From the NCBI RefSeq assembly GCF_000269965.1, contig NC_017219.1, positions 1,302,001 to 1,366,000 on the forward strand: a stretch of DNA of 64,000 bases, in the 5' to 3' direction. The position numbers and the translations under genes are program-made. The notes under the pieces were generated by a model. The model saw only the letters and a list, made by a program, of their open reading frames with translations, did no database searches and had not been told where the DNA came from. Of the stretch, positions 43,243 through 52,624 are shown one piece after another; position 1 is the stretch's first letter, and each line of letters starts with the position of its first letter. The DNA is from Bifidobacterium longum subsp. infantis ATCC 15697 = JCM 1222 = DSM 20088 (GTDB lineage: Bacteria > Actinomycetota > Actinomycetes > Actinomycetales > Bifidobacteriaceae).

Positions 43243-44827
43243 GGAAGGCATCGAAGTACTCGCGGAAGCGTTCGTGAAGGCCGGCACCGAAGTCGTTTCC
43301 ACCGGTTCGACCGCCAGGAAGCTCGCCGAGCTGGGCGTCAAGGTAACCGAGGTGTCCGATGTCACCGGATTCCCCGAATGCCTCGACGGCCGCGTCAAGA
43401 CGCTGCATCCGTACATTCACGCCGGCATTCTAGCTGATATGACCAACCCCGAACACGCCAAGCAGCTTGACGGCTTCGGCATCAAGCCGTTTGATCTGGT
43501 GGTCGTCAACCTGTACCCATTCGCCGACACCGTTCGCTCCGGTGCCAACGAAGCCGACACCATCGAGAAGATCGATATCGGCGGCCCCTCCATGGTGCGT
43601 GGCGCGGCCAAGAACCACGCCACCGTGGCCATCGTCACCGATCCGGCCGATTACGCCTTGGTCGCCGAGCGTGTGGCCGACGGCACCGGCTTCTCCCTCG
43701 ACGAGCGCAAGTGGCTTGCCGCCAAGGCATTCGCCCACACCGCCGCCTATGACGCCACCATCAACGAATGGACCGCCAAGCACTGGCCGAAGCCGGCTTC
43801 ACTGGACACCGCCGAAGTGGACAAGGACGATCAGGACACTGAAATCGATTCCGCCAAGTTCCCGGCACGATTCACCCGCACCTGGGACCGCGCCCACACC
43901 CTGCGCTACGGCGAGAACTCCCACCAGCAGGCCGCCCTCTACATTGACCCGCTCAACCAGACCGGTTTCGCCCACGCCGAGCAGCTCGGCGGCAAGCCGA
44001 TGAGCTACAACAACTACGTGGACGCGGACGCCGCCTGGCGCACCGTATGGGATATGGCTCCCGCCATTGCCGTGGCCGTAGTCAAGCACAACAATCCGTG
44101 CGGTCTGGCCATTGGCGCGACCGTGGCCGAGGCCCACAAGAAGGCTCACGCCTGCGACCCGATGAGCGCCTACGGCGGTGTGATCGCCTGCAACTCCAAG
44201 GTCACTCTTGAGATGGCCGAAAGCGTGCGCCCGATTTTCACCGAAGTCATCGTCGCCCCCGACTATGAGCCGGCCGCGCTCGAACTGCTGCAGACCAAGA
44301 AGAAGAACCTGCGCATCCTCAAGGTGGCCGAGCCGCCGAAGGGCCACGAGGCCATCCGCCAGATCGATGGCGGCCTGCTTGTGCAGGACACTGATCTGAT
44401 CAACGCCGTCGGCGACGATCCGGACGCCTGGAAGCTCGTGGCCGGCGAGGCCGCCGACGCCGACACGCTGAAGGACCTCGTGTTCGCATGGCGTGCAATC
44501 CGCTGCGTGAAGTCCAACGCCATCCTGCTGGCCCACGACCAGGCCACGGTTGGCATCGGCATGGGCCAAGTCAACCGCGTGGACTCCTGCCATCTGGCCG
44601 TCGAGCGCGCCAACACACTGGCCGATGGTGCCGATCGCGCCACCGGTGCGGTCGCGGCATCCGATGCGTTCTTCCCGTTCGCCGATGGTGCCCAGGTGCT
44701 TATCGACGCGGGCGTCAAGGCAATCGTGCAGCCTGGCGGCTCCATCCGCGATGAGGAGGTCATCGAAGCGGCCAATAAGGCCGGCGTGACCATGTACCTC
44801 ACCGGCACCCGCCACTTCTTCCACTGA
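43190..44827 (+). CDS. purH: bifunctional AICAR transformylase/IMP cyclohydrolase
   Basis: 545 residues from the ATG at 43190 with AAGGAGG upstream. N-terminal MGS-like cyclohydrolase ([35 protein letters not shown]), C-terminal transformylase with [13 protein letters not shown] catalytic Lys-His and [19 protein letters not shown]. It performs the last two steps of IMP synthesis. The start lies inside the preceding membrane-protein gene. Confidence 0.97.
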   Translation: MTNTNRPIRRALVSVFHKEGIEVLAEAFVKAGTEVVSTGSTARKLAELGVKVTEVSDVTGFPECLDGRVKTLHPYIHAGILADMTNPEHAKQLDGFGIKPFDLVVVNLYPFADTVRSGANEADTIEKIDIGGPSMVRGAAKNHATVAIVTDPADYALVAERVADGTGFSLDERKWLAAKAFAHTAAYDATINEWTAKHWPKPASLDTAEVDKDDQDTEIDSAKFPARFTRTWDRAHTLRYGENSHQQAALYIDPLNQTGFAHAEQLGGKPMSYNNYVDADAAWRTVWDMAPAIAVAVVKHNNPCGLAIGATVAEAHKKAHACDPMSAYGGVIACNSKVTLEMAESVRPIFTEVIVAPDYEPAALELLQTKKKNLRILKVAEPPKGHEAIRQIDGGLLVQDTDLINAVGDDPDAWKLVAGEAADADTLKDLVFAWRAIRCVKSNAILLAHDQATVGIGMGQVNRVDSCHLAVERANTLADGADRATGAVAASDAFFPFADGAQVLIDAGVKAIVQPGGSIRDEEVIEAANKAGVTMYLTGTRHFFH

Positions 44828-44866
44828 TCGGGACTCTCTGAGGAGAGCAGCTCAGCCAAAACGCAC

Positions 44867-44920
44867 AAAGGTGGGATTCCGCCTGGACCCGTTGACGGGT
44901 CCAGGCGGAATCCCACCTTT
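44867..44920 (+). terminator. perfect 25-bp hairpin after purH
   Basis: Arms 44867-44891 and 44896-44920 are exact complements with loop TTGA (start AAAGGTGGGATTCCG). It lies 39 bp past the purH stop. A short TTT precedes GCTATTC; a strong terminator or small structured repeat. Confidence 0.75.
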
Positions 44921-44973
44921 GCTATTCGCCTGCTATTGTGGTCACGTAACCGTTCGACAGAAGGAATCGCAAC

Positions 44974-45276
44974 ATGCACAACCATCCCTATGTATCCGAA
45001 GCACATGAGGGCAAGCCATGGTTTGAATGGTGCGTACTCGGCGTCATCGCCGTCGTCACACTGCTGGTTGCTTTTGGATATACGATGGCCGCCACGGTCA
45101 TACTTGCCGTGACGGCCATCATCACCGGGCTTGTTCGCCTGATTCTTCAGGACAAAAGCCCATGGAAAGTGCGCTCAGTGGCGTTCGACTCCTTCATCGG
45201 CATCGCCTTGGGAATCGGCCTGCTGATTACCTACTTCAGCTTCTTTGGACTCTTCGGCAACATCTTTTTCCGCTGA
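44974..45276 (+). CDS. DUF3017-like small membrane protein
   Basis: 100 residues (MHNHPYVSEAHEGKPWFEWC). Two or three hydrophobic helices (VLGVIAVVTLLVAFGYTMAA, then VTAIITGLVRLIL, then FIGIALGIGLLITYFSFFGL). Size, topology and closeness to purH match DUF3017 proteins of actinobacteria. Function unknown. Its last 102 bp overlap the 3' end of the convergent aquaporin gene. Confidence 0.7.
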   Translation: MHNHPYVSEAHEGKPWFEWCVLGVIAVVTLLVAFGYTMAATVILAVTAIITGLVRLILQDKSPWKVRSVAFDSFIGIALGIGLLITYFSFFGLFGNIFFR

Positions 45277-46143
45277 ATCGCCATCAGACGAGGCGGCCTG
45301 ATCGAAGAATTCGCCATCGTCGAGTGTGTCCGCGTTCGCATCGGCATCCGTCTGTGGAAGATCGGCGGCAGCCGGCACTTTGGGAGTGGTCATCATCTGA
45401 GCGATGATCATGACCAACGCCACCACAGAGGCGGCCAAGACCGGGCTAATCCAGAATACCCACAGCTGCTGCAGCGGATTTTGCGTAAGGCCCTCATTCA
45501 TCGCGGCCAGTGCGATACCGGTGGAACGGGCGGGATTGAGACCGGCACCGGTAACCGGGTAGCTGATGGCGGCGGCCAGACCATAGGCAAGACCCAAGGC
45601 AATGATATGACGGTCCGAGGACTCGCCGTGATCACCCAGAGAAGACATGGCGGTGGCAACGACAATCAGAGAGGCAACGACCTCGACGACAATCGCCAAC
45701 GTAATCGAGAACGTAATGCCATACTGGGTCAGCAGCGAGTAAGACACGGAGCCGTTTTCGAAACCGTTAACGGCCGGAGTCAGCCACACTTTGGCAGCTA
45801 CCTGCTCGGATGTGGGCAGCAGCTTGACCACGGCGAAGCCGGCGGCGATGGCACCGATGACCTGAGCGATCACATAGAGGATGCCATCCAGGATTTTCGT
45901 CTTGGAAACCAGCACGGAGGCTACGGTGATGGCCGGATTCAGCTGACCACCGGACACGCGGGAGAAGATGGCGGTGACTGCGGCATATGCCAAGCCGGTA
46001 GCCAACGCGAAGAACACGATATTGATGCCATATACGGCCGAACCCCATGTGGAGAAGGCGTAAATCGCAAAGCACAGCAGGAAGCTGCCGGCCGATTCGG
46101 CGCACACGCGCAGAGCCAGCGGCTGTTGCTTGGTTTCTTCCAT
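45175..46143 (-). CDS. aquaporin/glycerol facilitator family channel
   Basis: 322 residues. MIP channel core in the first ~235 residues with both pore motifs, SGGQLNPAITVA and GAGLNPARSTGIAL, and six membrane helices. A long acidic cytosolic tail (about 245-322, Asp/Glu/Ser/Gln-rich) is unusual and disordered. It would pass water or small solutes. The tail coding region overlaps the convergent gene by 102 bp, so the tail may be a late addition. Confidence 0.9.
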   Translation of the reverse strand: MEETKQQPLALRVCAESAGSFLLCFAIYAFSTWGSAVYGINIVFFALATGLAYAAVTAIFSRVSGGQLNPAITVASVLVSKTKILDGILYVIAQVIGAIAAGFAVVKLLPTSEQVAAKVWLTPAVNGFENGSVSYSLLTQYGITFSITLAIVVEVVASLIVVATAMSSLGDHGESSDRHIIALGLAYGLAAAISYPVTGAGLNPARSTGIALAAMNEGLTQNPLQQLWVFWISPVLAASVVALVMIIAQMMTTPKVPAAADLPQTDADANADTLDDGEFFDQAASSDGDSAEKDVAEESKEAEVGNQQADSQGDADEGVERH

Positions 46144-46338
46144 GATTGTTCATTCCTTTTCATCTGTTGGAAGACGGGCGAACCCGCACAAACGGTTGCC
46201 AGTCTAGCAGCAGTCCTACGTTGCGGTATGATATATGGGTTGGAATTGGCTGGGATTCCAGTCCGCCAACTCTAAAGTATGTATACAAATCGACAGTCTC
46301 TGCGATGACAGAATCTGTCCGGCCACGTTGGGAGAACG

Positions 46339-47109
46339 ATGCCAAACGCATATTCCCGCGCTGCGAAAGCGCAAGACGATTCCAATTCCATTCGACTCCA
46401 GAAGCTGCTTGCCCAAGCGGGATTCGGTTCCCGCCGCAAGTGCGAGGACATGATCACCGAAGGCCGTGTCGAGGTCGACGGTGAACTGGTCACCGAGCTC
46501 GGAACTCGCGTTGACCCTCATAAGCAGCAGGTGCGCGTAGACGGTTCACGCGTACGCGTCAATCCGAACCACGTCACTCTGGCACTGAACAAGCCCCGCA
46601 AGGTGCTCTCCGCCATGGACGATCCGAAGGGACGCTACACGTTGCGTGACATCGTGGGCGACAAGTACGAGCGCATCTTCCACATGGGCCGTCTCGACTA
46701 CGATTCCGAGGGTCTTATCCTCATGACGAACGATGGCGAACTCTCGCAGCACGTCATGCACCCCAAGTACGAGGTCGAAAAGACCTACGTCGCCACGCTG
46801 GAGGGCAAGATCTCCGGTACCGTGTGCCGCCGACTCGTGACCACCGGCGTGCAGCTCGATGACGGTTGGATCAAACTCGACCACTGCGCCATCATCGACG
46901 CCTCCCGTGATTACACGATGGTCAAGGTCGTGCTGCACTCCGGCAAGAACCGCATCGTGCGCCGCATCTTCGGTTCGATCGGTTTCCCGGTCAAGCGTCT
47001 GGTGCGCACTCAGATCGGCCCGATCAAACTCGGTGATCTGAAGCCCGGTTCCTACCGCGTGCTGTCCCAGACGGAAGTCCGTTCGCTGTCCAAGGAGGTT
47101 GGCCTGTGA
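46339..47109 (+). CDS. rluB: pseudouridine synthase RluB-type
   Basis: 256 residues. S4 RNA-binding domain ([20 protein letters not shown]) and catalytic aspartate in [20 protein letters not shown], then [15 protein letters not shown] and [20 protein letters not shown]. It modifies 23S rRNA (E. coli RluB position 2605). The stop overlaps the GTG of cmk-der, a conserved actinobacterial order. Confidence 0.92.
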   Translation: MPNAYSRAAKAQDDSNSIRLQKLLAQAGFGSRRKCEDMITEGRVEVDGELVTELGTRVDPHKQQVRVDGSRVRVNPNHVTLALNKPRKVLSAMDDPKGRYTLRDIVGDKYERIFHMGRLDYDSEGLILMTNDGELSQHVMHPKYEVEKTYVATLEGKISGTVCRRLVTTGVQLDDGWIKLDHCAIIDASRDYTMVKVVLHSGKNRIVRRIFGSIGFPVKRLVRTQIGPIKLGDLKPGSYRVLSQTEVRSLSKEVGL

Positions 47110-49235
47110 TTCGCGTTGCCATCGACGGCCCCGCCGGCGTGGGCAAGTCGTCCACGTCCAAGGCGCTGGCCAAGTATTTCGGATACGCCTACCTTGACAC
47201 GGGCGCGATGTATCGTGCCTGCGCTTGGTGGTGCTTGAAGCAGGGCATCGATCTGGACGCCGAAACCGTGGATGAGCGTGTCATCACCGAAGCGGTGGGC
47301 GAGTTCTTCACCGGCGACCATTTCGATATCTCCGTGGACCCGGACAACCCCTGCGTATTCGCCGACGACGAGGACATCTCCGAGGCCATTCGTTCCTCCG
47401 AAGTCTCCAGCCATGTCTCCAAGGTGTCGAACGTCATCCCGGTGCGCAACGTGCTCATCGCCGCCCAGCGCGCCTACATCGCCCGCGAGGCGTCGGCCGA
47501 CTCCTTCTCCGGGGGTTTGGGCATCGTGGCCGAGGGCCGCGATATCACCACTGTGGTGTCCCCGGACGCCGAGGTGCGCGTGCTGCTGACCGCCCGTGAG
47601 GAGGTCCGTCAGGCCCGTCGCACCGGCCAAGCCGTCAAGGGCGTGGGTGCTGAGGATGTGGCCGCGCGCGACAAGGCCGATTCCAAGGTCACCAGCTTCC
47701 TGACCGCCGCCGATGGCGTTACCACCATCGACAATTCCGATCTGGACTTCGCCCACACGCTCGATCTGCTCATCGGTCTGGTCGAGGACGCCATCGAGAA
47801 CCAGGAATACGAGCAGTATGCCGCCAATCTCGAAGGCTATGAGTTGGACGAGGGCGATGAGGATCTGATTTCCGGCCGTGGTTTCACGGAAGGTGCGCGC
47901 AAGGCCGGCCCCAAGCCGGTGGGCGTGCTGGCTATTGTAGGCCGTCCGAACGTGGGCAAATCATCCTTGGTCAACCGTATCCTCGGCCGCCGTGCCGCCG
48001 TTGTGGAAGACACGCCGGGCGTTACGCGAGACCGTGTGAGCTATGACGCGGAATGGGCTGGCACCGACTTCAAGCTGGTGGACACGGGCGGCTGGGAAGC
48101 CGACGTGGAAGGCATTGAATCCGCCATCGCCTCACAGGCACAGGTTGCCGTGACCTTGGCCGATGCTGTGGTATTCGTTGTCGATGGTCAAGTGGGCATG
48201 ACCACCACCGATGAGCGCATCGTCAAGATGCTGCGTGCCGCCGGCAAGCCGATCGTGCTGGCCGTCAACAAGATCGACGACCAGGCCAGCGAATACCTTG
48301 CCGCCGAATTCTGGAAGCTCGGCCTCGGCGAACCATACTCGATTTCCGCCATGCACGGCAGGGGAGTGGGCGACCTGCTGGACGTTGCGCTCGACAAGCT
48401 CAAGCAGGCCGAGAAGACTTCCGGCTACCTCACGCCTTCCGGCCTGCGCCGCGTGGCTCTGGTGGGCCGTCCGAACGTGGGCAAGTCGTCTCTGCTCAAT
48501 CAGCTGGCGCGCGAAGAACGTGCCGTTGTCAACGATTTGGCCGGCACTACGCGCGACCCCGTCGACGAAATCGTCAACATCGATGGCGAGGACTGGTTGT
48601 TCATCGACACCGCCGGCATCAAGCGACGCCAGCACAAGCTCACAGGCGCGGAATATTATTCCTCTCTGCGCACGCAGGCCGCCATCGAGCGCTGTGAATT
48701 GGCGCTGATCCTGTTTGATGCATCGCAGCCGGTATCCGATCAGGATTTGAAGGTCATGTCCACCGCCGTGGATGCGGGCCGTGCAATCGTGCTCGTATTC
48801 AACAAGTGGGATGCGATGGACGAGTTCGACAAGCAGCGTCTCGAACGCCTGTGGAACACCGAATTCGACCGTGTGATGTGGGCCGAGCGTGTGAACCTGT
48901 CCGCCAAGACCGGCTGGCACACCAACCGTCTGACGCGAGCCATGGATAAGGCCTTGGAATCCTGGGATCAGCGTATTCCTACAGGCAAGCTCAACGCCTT
49001 CCTCGGCAAAATTCAGGCCGCCCACCCGCACCCGTTGCGTGGTGGCAAGCAGCCGCGAATCCTCTTCGCCACGCAGGCATCCACGCGCCCGCCGCGTTTC
49101 GTGATCTTCGCCACCGGCTTCCTCGAGCACGGCTACCGCCGCTACATCGAGCGTTCGCTGCGCGAGGAATTCGGCTTCGAAGGCACGCCAATCCAGATCT
49201 CCGTGAACATCCGCGAAAAGAAGAAGCGGAAGTGA
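47106..49235 (+). CDS. cmk-der: fused cytidylate kinase and GTPase Der
   Basis: 709 residues with GTG start overlapping rluB. Residues ~1-225 are cytidylate kinase ([41 protein letters not shown]). After a ~45-residue acidic linker come the two Der GTPase domains ([20 protein letters not shown], then [20 protein letters not shown]) and the KH-like end ([20 protein letters not shown]). It joins CMP phosphorylation and 50S ribosome assembly in one chain, a known arrangement in bifidobacteria. Confidence 0.95.
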   Translation: MIRVAIDGPAGVGKSSTSKALAKYFGYAYLDTGAMYRACAWWCLKQGIDLDAETVDERVITEAVGEFFTGDHFDISVDPDNPCVFADDEDISEAIRSSEVSSHVSKVSNVIPVRNVLIAAQRAYIAREASADSFSGGLGIVAEGRDITTVVSPDAEVRVLLTAREEVRQARRTGQAVKGVGAEDVAARDKADSKVTSFLTAADGVTTIDNSDLDFAHTLDLLIGLVEDAIENQEYEQYAANLEGYELDEGDEDLISGRGFTEGARKAGPKPVGVLAIVGRPNVGKSSLVNRILGRRAAVVEDTPGVTRDRVSYDAEWAGTDFKLVDTGGWEADVEGIESAIASQAQVAVTLADAVVFVVDGQVGMTTTDERIVKMLRAAGKPIVLAVNKIDDQASEYLAAEFWKLGLGEPYSISAMHGRGVGDLLDVALDKLKQAEKTSGYLTPSGLRRVALVGRPNVGKSSLLNQLAREERAVVNDLAGTTRDPVDEIVNIDGEDWLFIDTAGIKRRQHKLTGAEYYSSLRTQAAIERCELALILFDASQPVSDQDLKVMSTAVDAGRAIVLVFNKWDAMDEFDKQRLERLWNTEFDRVMWAERVNLSAKTGWHTNRLTRAMDKALESWDQRIPTGKLNAFLGKIQAAHPHPLRGGKQPRILFATQASTRPPRFVIFATGFLEHGYRRYIERSLREEFGFEGTPIQISVNIREKKKRK

Positions 49236-49299
49236 CACGCGCGTAATTTGCCAGATTTCATATATCTGGTAGATTATCTATTCGGTGCTTTTGCACCAT

Positions 49300-49373
<74 letters not shown>

Positions 49374-49379
49374 CCGATT

Positions 49380-49427
49380 AGCCCCGGAATTCCGCCACTT
49401 TTGAGTGGTTGTCTTCCGGGGCTTTTC
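49380..49427 (+). terminator. terminator after tRNA-Pro
   Basis: AGCCCCGGAA pairs with TTCCGGGGCT, followed by TTTT, 6 bp past the tRNA. Confidence 0.75.
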
Positions 49428-49573
49428 CATTTTCAAACAACATGAGACAACATGACGACGGACTTACCTTTGTAAGCCATTCGTAATGGATTAAACATGG
49501 ACTTCATCTTGGCGTGTTATTGGAATTATCACCGACAATTCACCGCCTCCGCACCCCCGTCGTATGCGTTTGC

Positions 49574-50896
49574 GGCCTATAGGAACTTTTGTGGTGCTTT
49601 AGACTGGTTTTCGTTGTCAGTCGGTGGTGTTGGGGTATCGCGTGGTGGTGTGGAATTCGTTCCAGTCGATACCGGTCCCGTATGCGGGCGCGACGCTGTC
49701 GTCCGGTTCGGGCGTCGTTGCCTTTTCGCCCTTCCGCAGGGCGTCGGGGATGAATGACTCCGGTCGTGGGTGCGCGGTCTTCATGTAGCATACCCATTCG
49801 CACGCGCGGCGCATGTGCTCCTCGGGCAGCCCGCGATGGTTGCGCAATACGTCCTTGACGACCGAGTTGACGCCGCCCTCCAGCCGGTTCGTGGTGCGCG
49901 CCACCGGACCGCCCTTCAGCAGTTCCGGCTCGAGATAGGCGAACAGCCTGCCCTCGCGGAACAGCCTCTCCAGCCGCCGGTAGCAGCGCCGCAGCTCCTC
50001 GTGCGTCCACCACCACCGGTGCCTCGACGCCTTGGGGTTGGACGGGTCGTCGCGCGCGTAGGTGCGTTCGGCGATGAAGTCCTTCCACCGTTCGTGCCAT
50101 GCGTTGAGGGCCTCGCCCCACCTGACGGCCTGCCCGGCCGTCTCGACCGAGGTGAGCCTGTCGGACAGCCTCTTCAGCTCGCGGCCGGCCTGGAGCCTGG
50201 GCCTGGACGTCAGGTCCGTCCTCGTGTTGCGCTGCACGTGCACCAGGCAGCGCTGGATCCTCGTTCCCGGCCACGCCTGCGTGCACGCCGCCTCCGCGCC
50301 GCGCAGCCCGTCGGTGATGAGCACGTCCGGCGCGGGAAGCCGGGAGAACAGGGCCAGGTATGCGGCCTTGGACTCGTGCGCGCACCACTGCCAGTCCAGC
50401 ACCTCGCCGGTTTGCCCGTCGATGGCGATGATCAGGCACCAGCCGTGGCCCATGTACGTGCCGTCCGCCATGACCGTGTGGCGCCTGGCGTCCGGCGGGG
50501 CGATGCGCGGGCGGATGCGCCAGCACCATGCGATTCGTTTGCGCAGGGCGCGGGCGTCGCCCGCGGAGTCCGCCGCCCTTTGGGATGACGGCCCCAGCAG
50601 CCAGGAAAGGAACTCCTCCAGCGTCCGCTCCCGCCTGCGCCGCCGCTGCGGCATCGTCGAGCTCAACCGGCAGGCCGGGCATTTCCACCGCTGGACGCCC
50701 TTGCCGGTCCGCCCGTTCTTCTTCATCGCACGCCCGCACACGGGGCATCTCTTCGCTTTGCTGGATGGTGTTCTCACGCCATCCAGCCCACCACCGGGGG
50801 CGCATCATTTTCCACGCGACAAAAATGACAGGCCGACACGCCTGCTCCCACAAGGCCGGGCCACGGTTATAAGCACCACAAAAGTTCCTATAGGCC
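49574..50896 (-). mobile_element. IS256-superfamily (IS1249-like) insertion sequence, complete
   Basis: 1,323 bp. Perfect 26-bp terminal inverted repeats at 49574-49599 (GGCCTATAGGAACTTTTGTG...) and 50871-50896. Both sides carry the 8-bp target duplication GCGTTTGC (49566-49573 and 50897-50904), so it arrived by transposition and has not rearranged. One transposase gene on the minus strand fills it. Its right end is 60 bp before the uridylyltransferase start. Confidence 0.95.
49617..50777 (-). CDS. IS1249-like transposase
   Basis: 386 residues. N-terminal zinc ribbon (CPVCGRAMKK and WKCPACR), then a DDE domain: D105 (MADGTYMG), D156 (LITDGLRG) and E300 (TTNRLEGGVN), with the IS256-type helical insertion between the second D and E. 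CLVHVQRN matches the C-x2-H signature. Frame and motifs are intact, so it is probably active. The longer alternative frame 49540-50853 is a shadow. Confidence 0.92.
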   Translation of the reverse strand: MRTPSSKAKRCPVCGRAMKKNGRTGKGVQRWKCPACRLSSTMPQRRRRRERTLEEFLSWLLGPSSQRAADSAGDARALRKRIAWCWRIRPRIAPPDARRHTVMADGTYMGHGWCLIIAIDGQTGEVLDWQWCAHESKAAYLALFSRLPAPDVLITDGLRGAEAACTQAWPGTRIQRCLVHVQRNTRTDLTSRPRLQAGRELKRLSDRLTSVETAGQAVRWGEALNAWHERWKDFIAERTYARDDPSNPKASRHRWWWTHEELRRCYRRLERLFREGRLFAYLEPELLKGGPVARTTNRLEGGVNSVVKDVLRNHRGLPEEHMRRACEWVCYMKTAHPRPESFIPDALRKGEKATTPEPDDSVAPAYGTGIDWNEFHTTTRYPNTTD

Positions 50897-50955
50897 GCGT
50901 TTGCCCCAAACAGGGGCTAGACTGGTTCCTATTGATTTGACGAAAGGGACCCGAA

Positions 50956-52485
50956 TTGACCGAAATAAACGATAAGGCCCAACTGGATATCGCCGCCGCT
51001 GACGACACCGACGCCGTCACCTCGGACACCACCGAAGAAACCGTAAACACCCCTGAAGTGGATGAGACTTTCGAGCTTTCGGCCGCCAAGATGCGCGAGC
51101 ATGGCATGAGCGAAACCGCCATCAACCAGTTCCGCCATTTGTATGACGTATGGCGCCATGAAGAAGCCTCCAGCTGGATTCGTGAGGACGACATCGAGCC
51201 GCTTGGCCACGTGCCCAGCTTCCACGACGTCTATGAGACCATCAACCACGACAAGGCCGTGGACGCCTTCGCCAAGACCGCATTCCTCAAGCTCAATGGC
51301 GGTCTGGGCACCTCCATGGGATTGGACAAGGCCAAGTCGCTGTTGCCGGTGCGTAGGCACAAGGCCAAGCAGATGCGCTTCATCGACATCATCCTCGGCC
51401 AGGTGCTCACCGCCCGGACCCGTCTGAACGTGGAACTGCCGCTGACCTTCATGAATTCCTTCCGCACTTCGGCGGACACGATGAAGGCGCTCAAGCAGCA
51501 TCGAAAGTTCAGCCAGCATGACGTGCCGATGGAAATCATCCAGCATCAGGAACCCAAGCTCGTGGCCGCCACCGGCGAACCTGTGAGCTACCCTGTGAAC
51601 CCGGAGCTGGAATGGTGCCCGCCCGGCCACGGCGACCTGTTCTCCACCATCTGGGAGTCTGGTCTGCTTGACGTATTGGAGGAGCACGGCTTCAAGTATC
51701 TGTTCATCTCCAATTCCGACAATCTCGGTGCGCGCCCCTCGCGTACGTTGGCCCAGCACTTCGAAAACACAGGTGCCCCGTTTATGGCTGAAGTGGCCAT
51801 CCGCACCAAGGCCGATCGCAAGGGCGGCCATATTGTGCGCGACAAGGCCACTGGTCGCCTAATACTGCGTGAAATGAGCCAGGTCCATCCGGACGATAAG
51901 GAAGCGGCCCAAGACATCACCAAGCATCCTTACTTCAACACCAACTCGATCTGGATTCGTATCGACGCTTTGAAAGACAAGCTCGCTGAATGCGATGGTG
52001 TGTTGCCGTTGCCGGTGATTCGTAACAAAAAGACAGTGAATCCCACGGACCCGAACTCCGAACAGGTGATTCAGCTGGAAACCGCCATGGGTGCCGCAAT
52101 CGGTCTGTTCAACGGTTCCATCTGCGTCCAAGTGGATCGTATGCGCTTCCTTCCGGTGAAAACCACCAATGATTTGTTCATTATGCGTTCCGATCGCTTC
52201 CATCTGACGGACACGTATGAGATGGAAGACGGCAACTACATCTTCCCGAACGTCGAACTTGATCCGCGATACTACAAGAACATCCACGATTTCGACGAAC
52301 GGTTCCCCTACGCCGTGCCATCTTTGGCCGCAGCCAACTCGGTTTCCATTCAGGGCGACTGGACATTCGGACGTGACGTCATGATGTTCGCCGACGCCAA
52401 ACTGGAAGATAAGGGCGAGCCAAGCTATGTGCCGAACGGCGAATACGTTGGCCCGCAAGGCATCGAACCGGACGATTGGGTGTGA
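50956..52485 (+). CDS. UTP-glucose-1-phosphate uridylyltransferase (eukaryotic/UGP type)
   Basis: 509 residues, TTG start with AAAGGGA 6 nt upstream. LNGGLGTSMGLDKAKSLLPV is the nucleotide-binding signature of UGP-type enzymes, followed by ISNSDNLGARPSRTLAQHFE and a beta-helix C-terminus. It makes UDP-glucose for the Leloir pathway and exopolysaccharide in bifidobacteria. An insertion sequence ends 60 bp upstream, so its promoter is either displaced or provided by that element. Confidence 0.9.
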   Translation: MTEINDKAQLDIAAADDTDAVTSDTTEETVNTPEVDETFELSAAKMREHGMSETAINQFRHLYDVWRHEEASSWIREDDIEPLGHVPSFHDVYETINHDKAVDAFAKTAFLKLNGGLGTSMGLDKAKSLLPVRRHKAKQMRFIDIILGQVLTARTRLNVELPLTFMNSFRTSADTMKALKQHRKFSQHDVPMEIIQHQEPKLVAATGEPVSYPVNPELEWCPPGHGDLFSTIWESGLLDVLEEHGFKYLFISNSDNLGARPSRTLAQHFENTGAPFMAEVAIRTKADRKGGHIVRDKATGRLILREMSQVHPDDKEAAQDITKHPYFNTNSIWIRIDALKDKLAECDGVLPLPVIRNKKTVNPTDPNSEQVIQLETAMGAAIGLFNGSICVQVDRMRFLPVKTTNDLFIMRSDRFHLTDTYEMEDGNYIFPNVELDPRYYKNIHDFDERFPYAVPSLAAANSVSIQGDWTFGRDVMMFADAKLEDKGEPSYVPNGEYVGPQGIEPDDWV

Positions 52486-52624
52486 TTTACAACACGGTAG
52501 AACGATAAAAAAGATATTATTTTTGTGAAATGGCGCTCAACTGCGGAAAAAGCCTCTAAGATAGAGTGAGTGTGGGGAAACTCATACGCACTTATAACGA
52601 AACAATAACTATACGTGAGGACTA

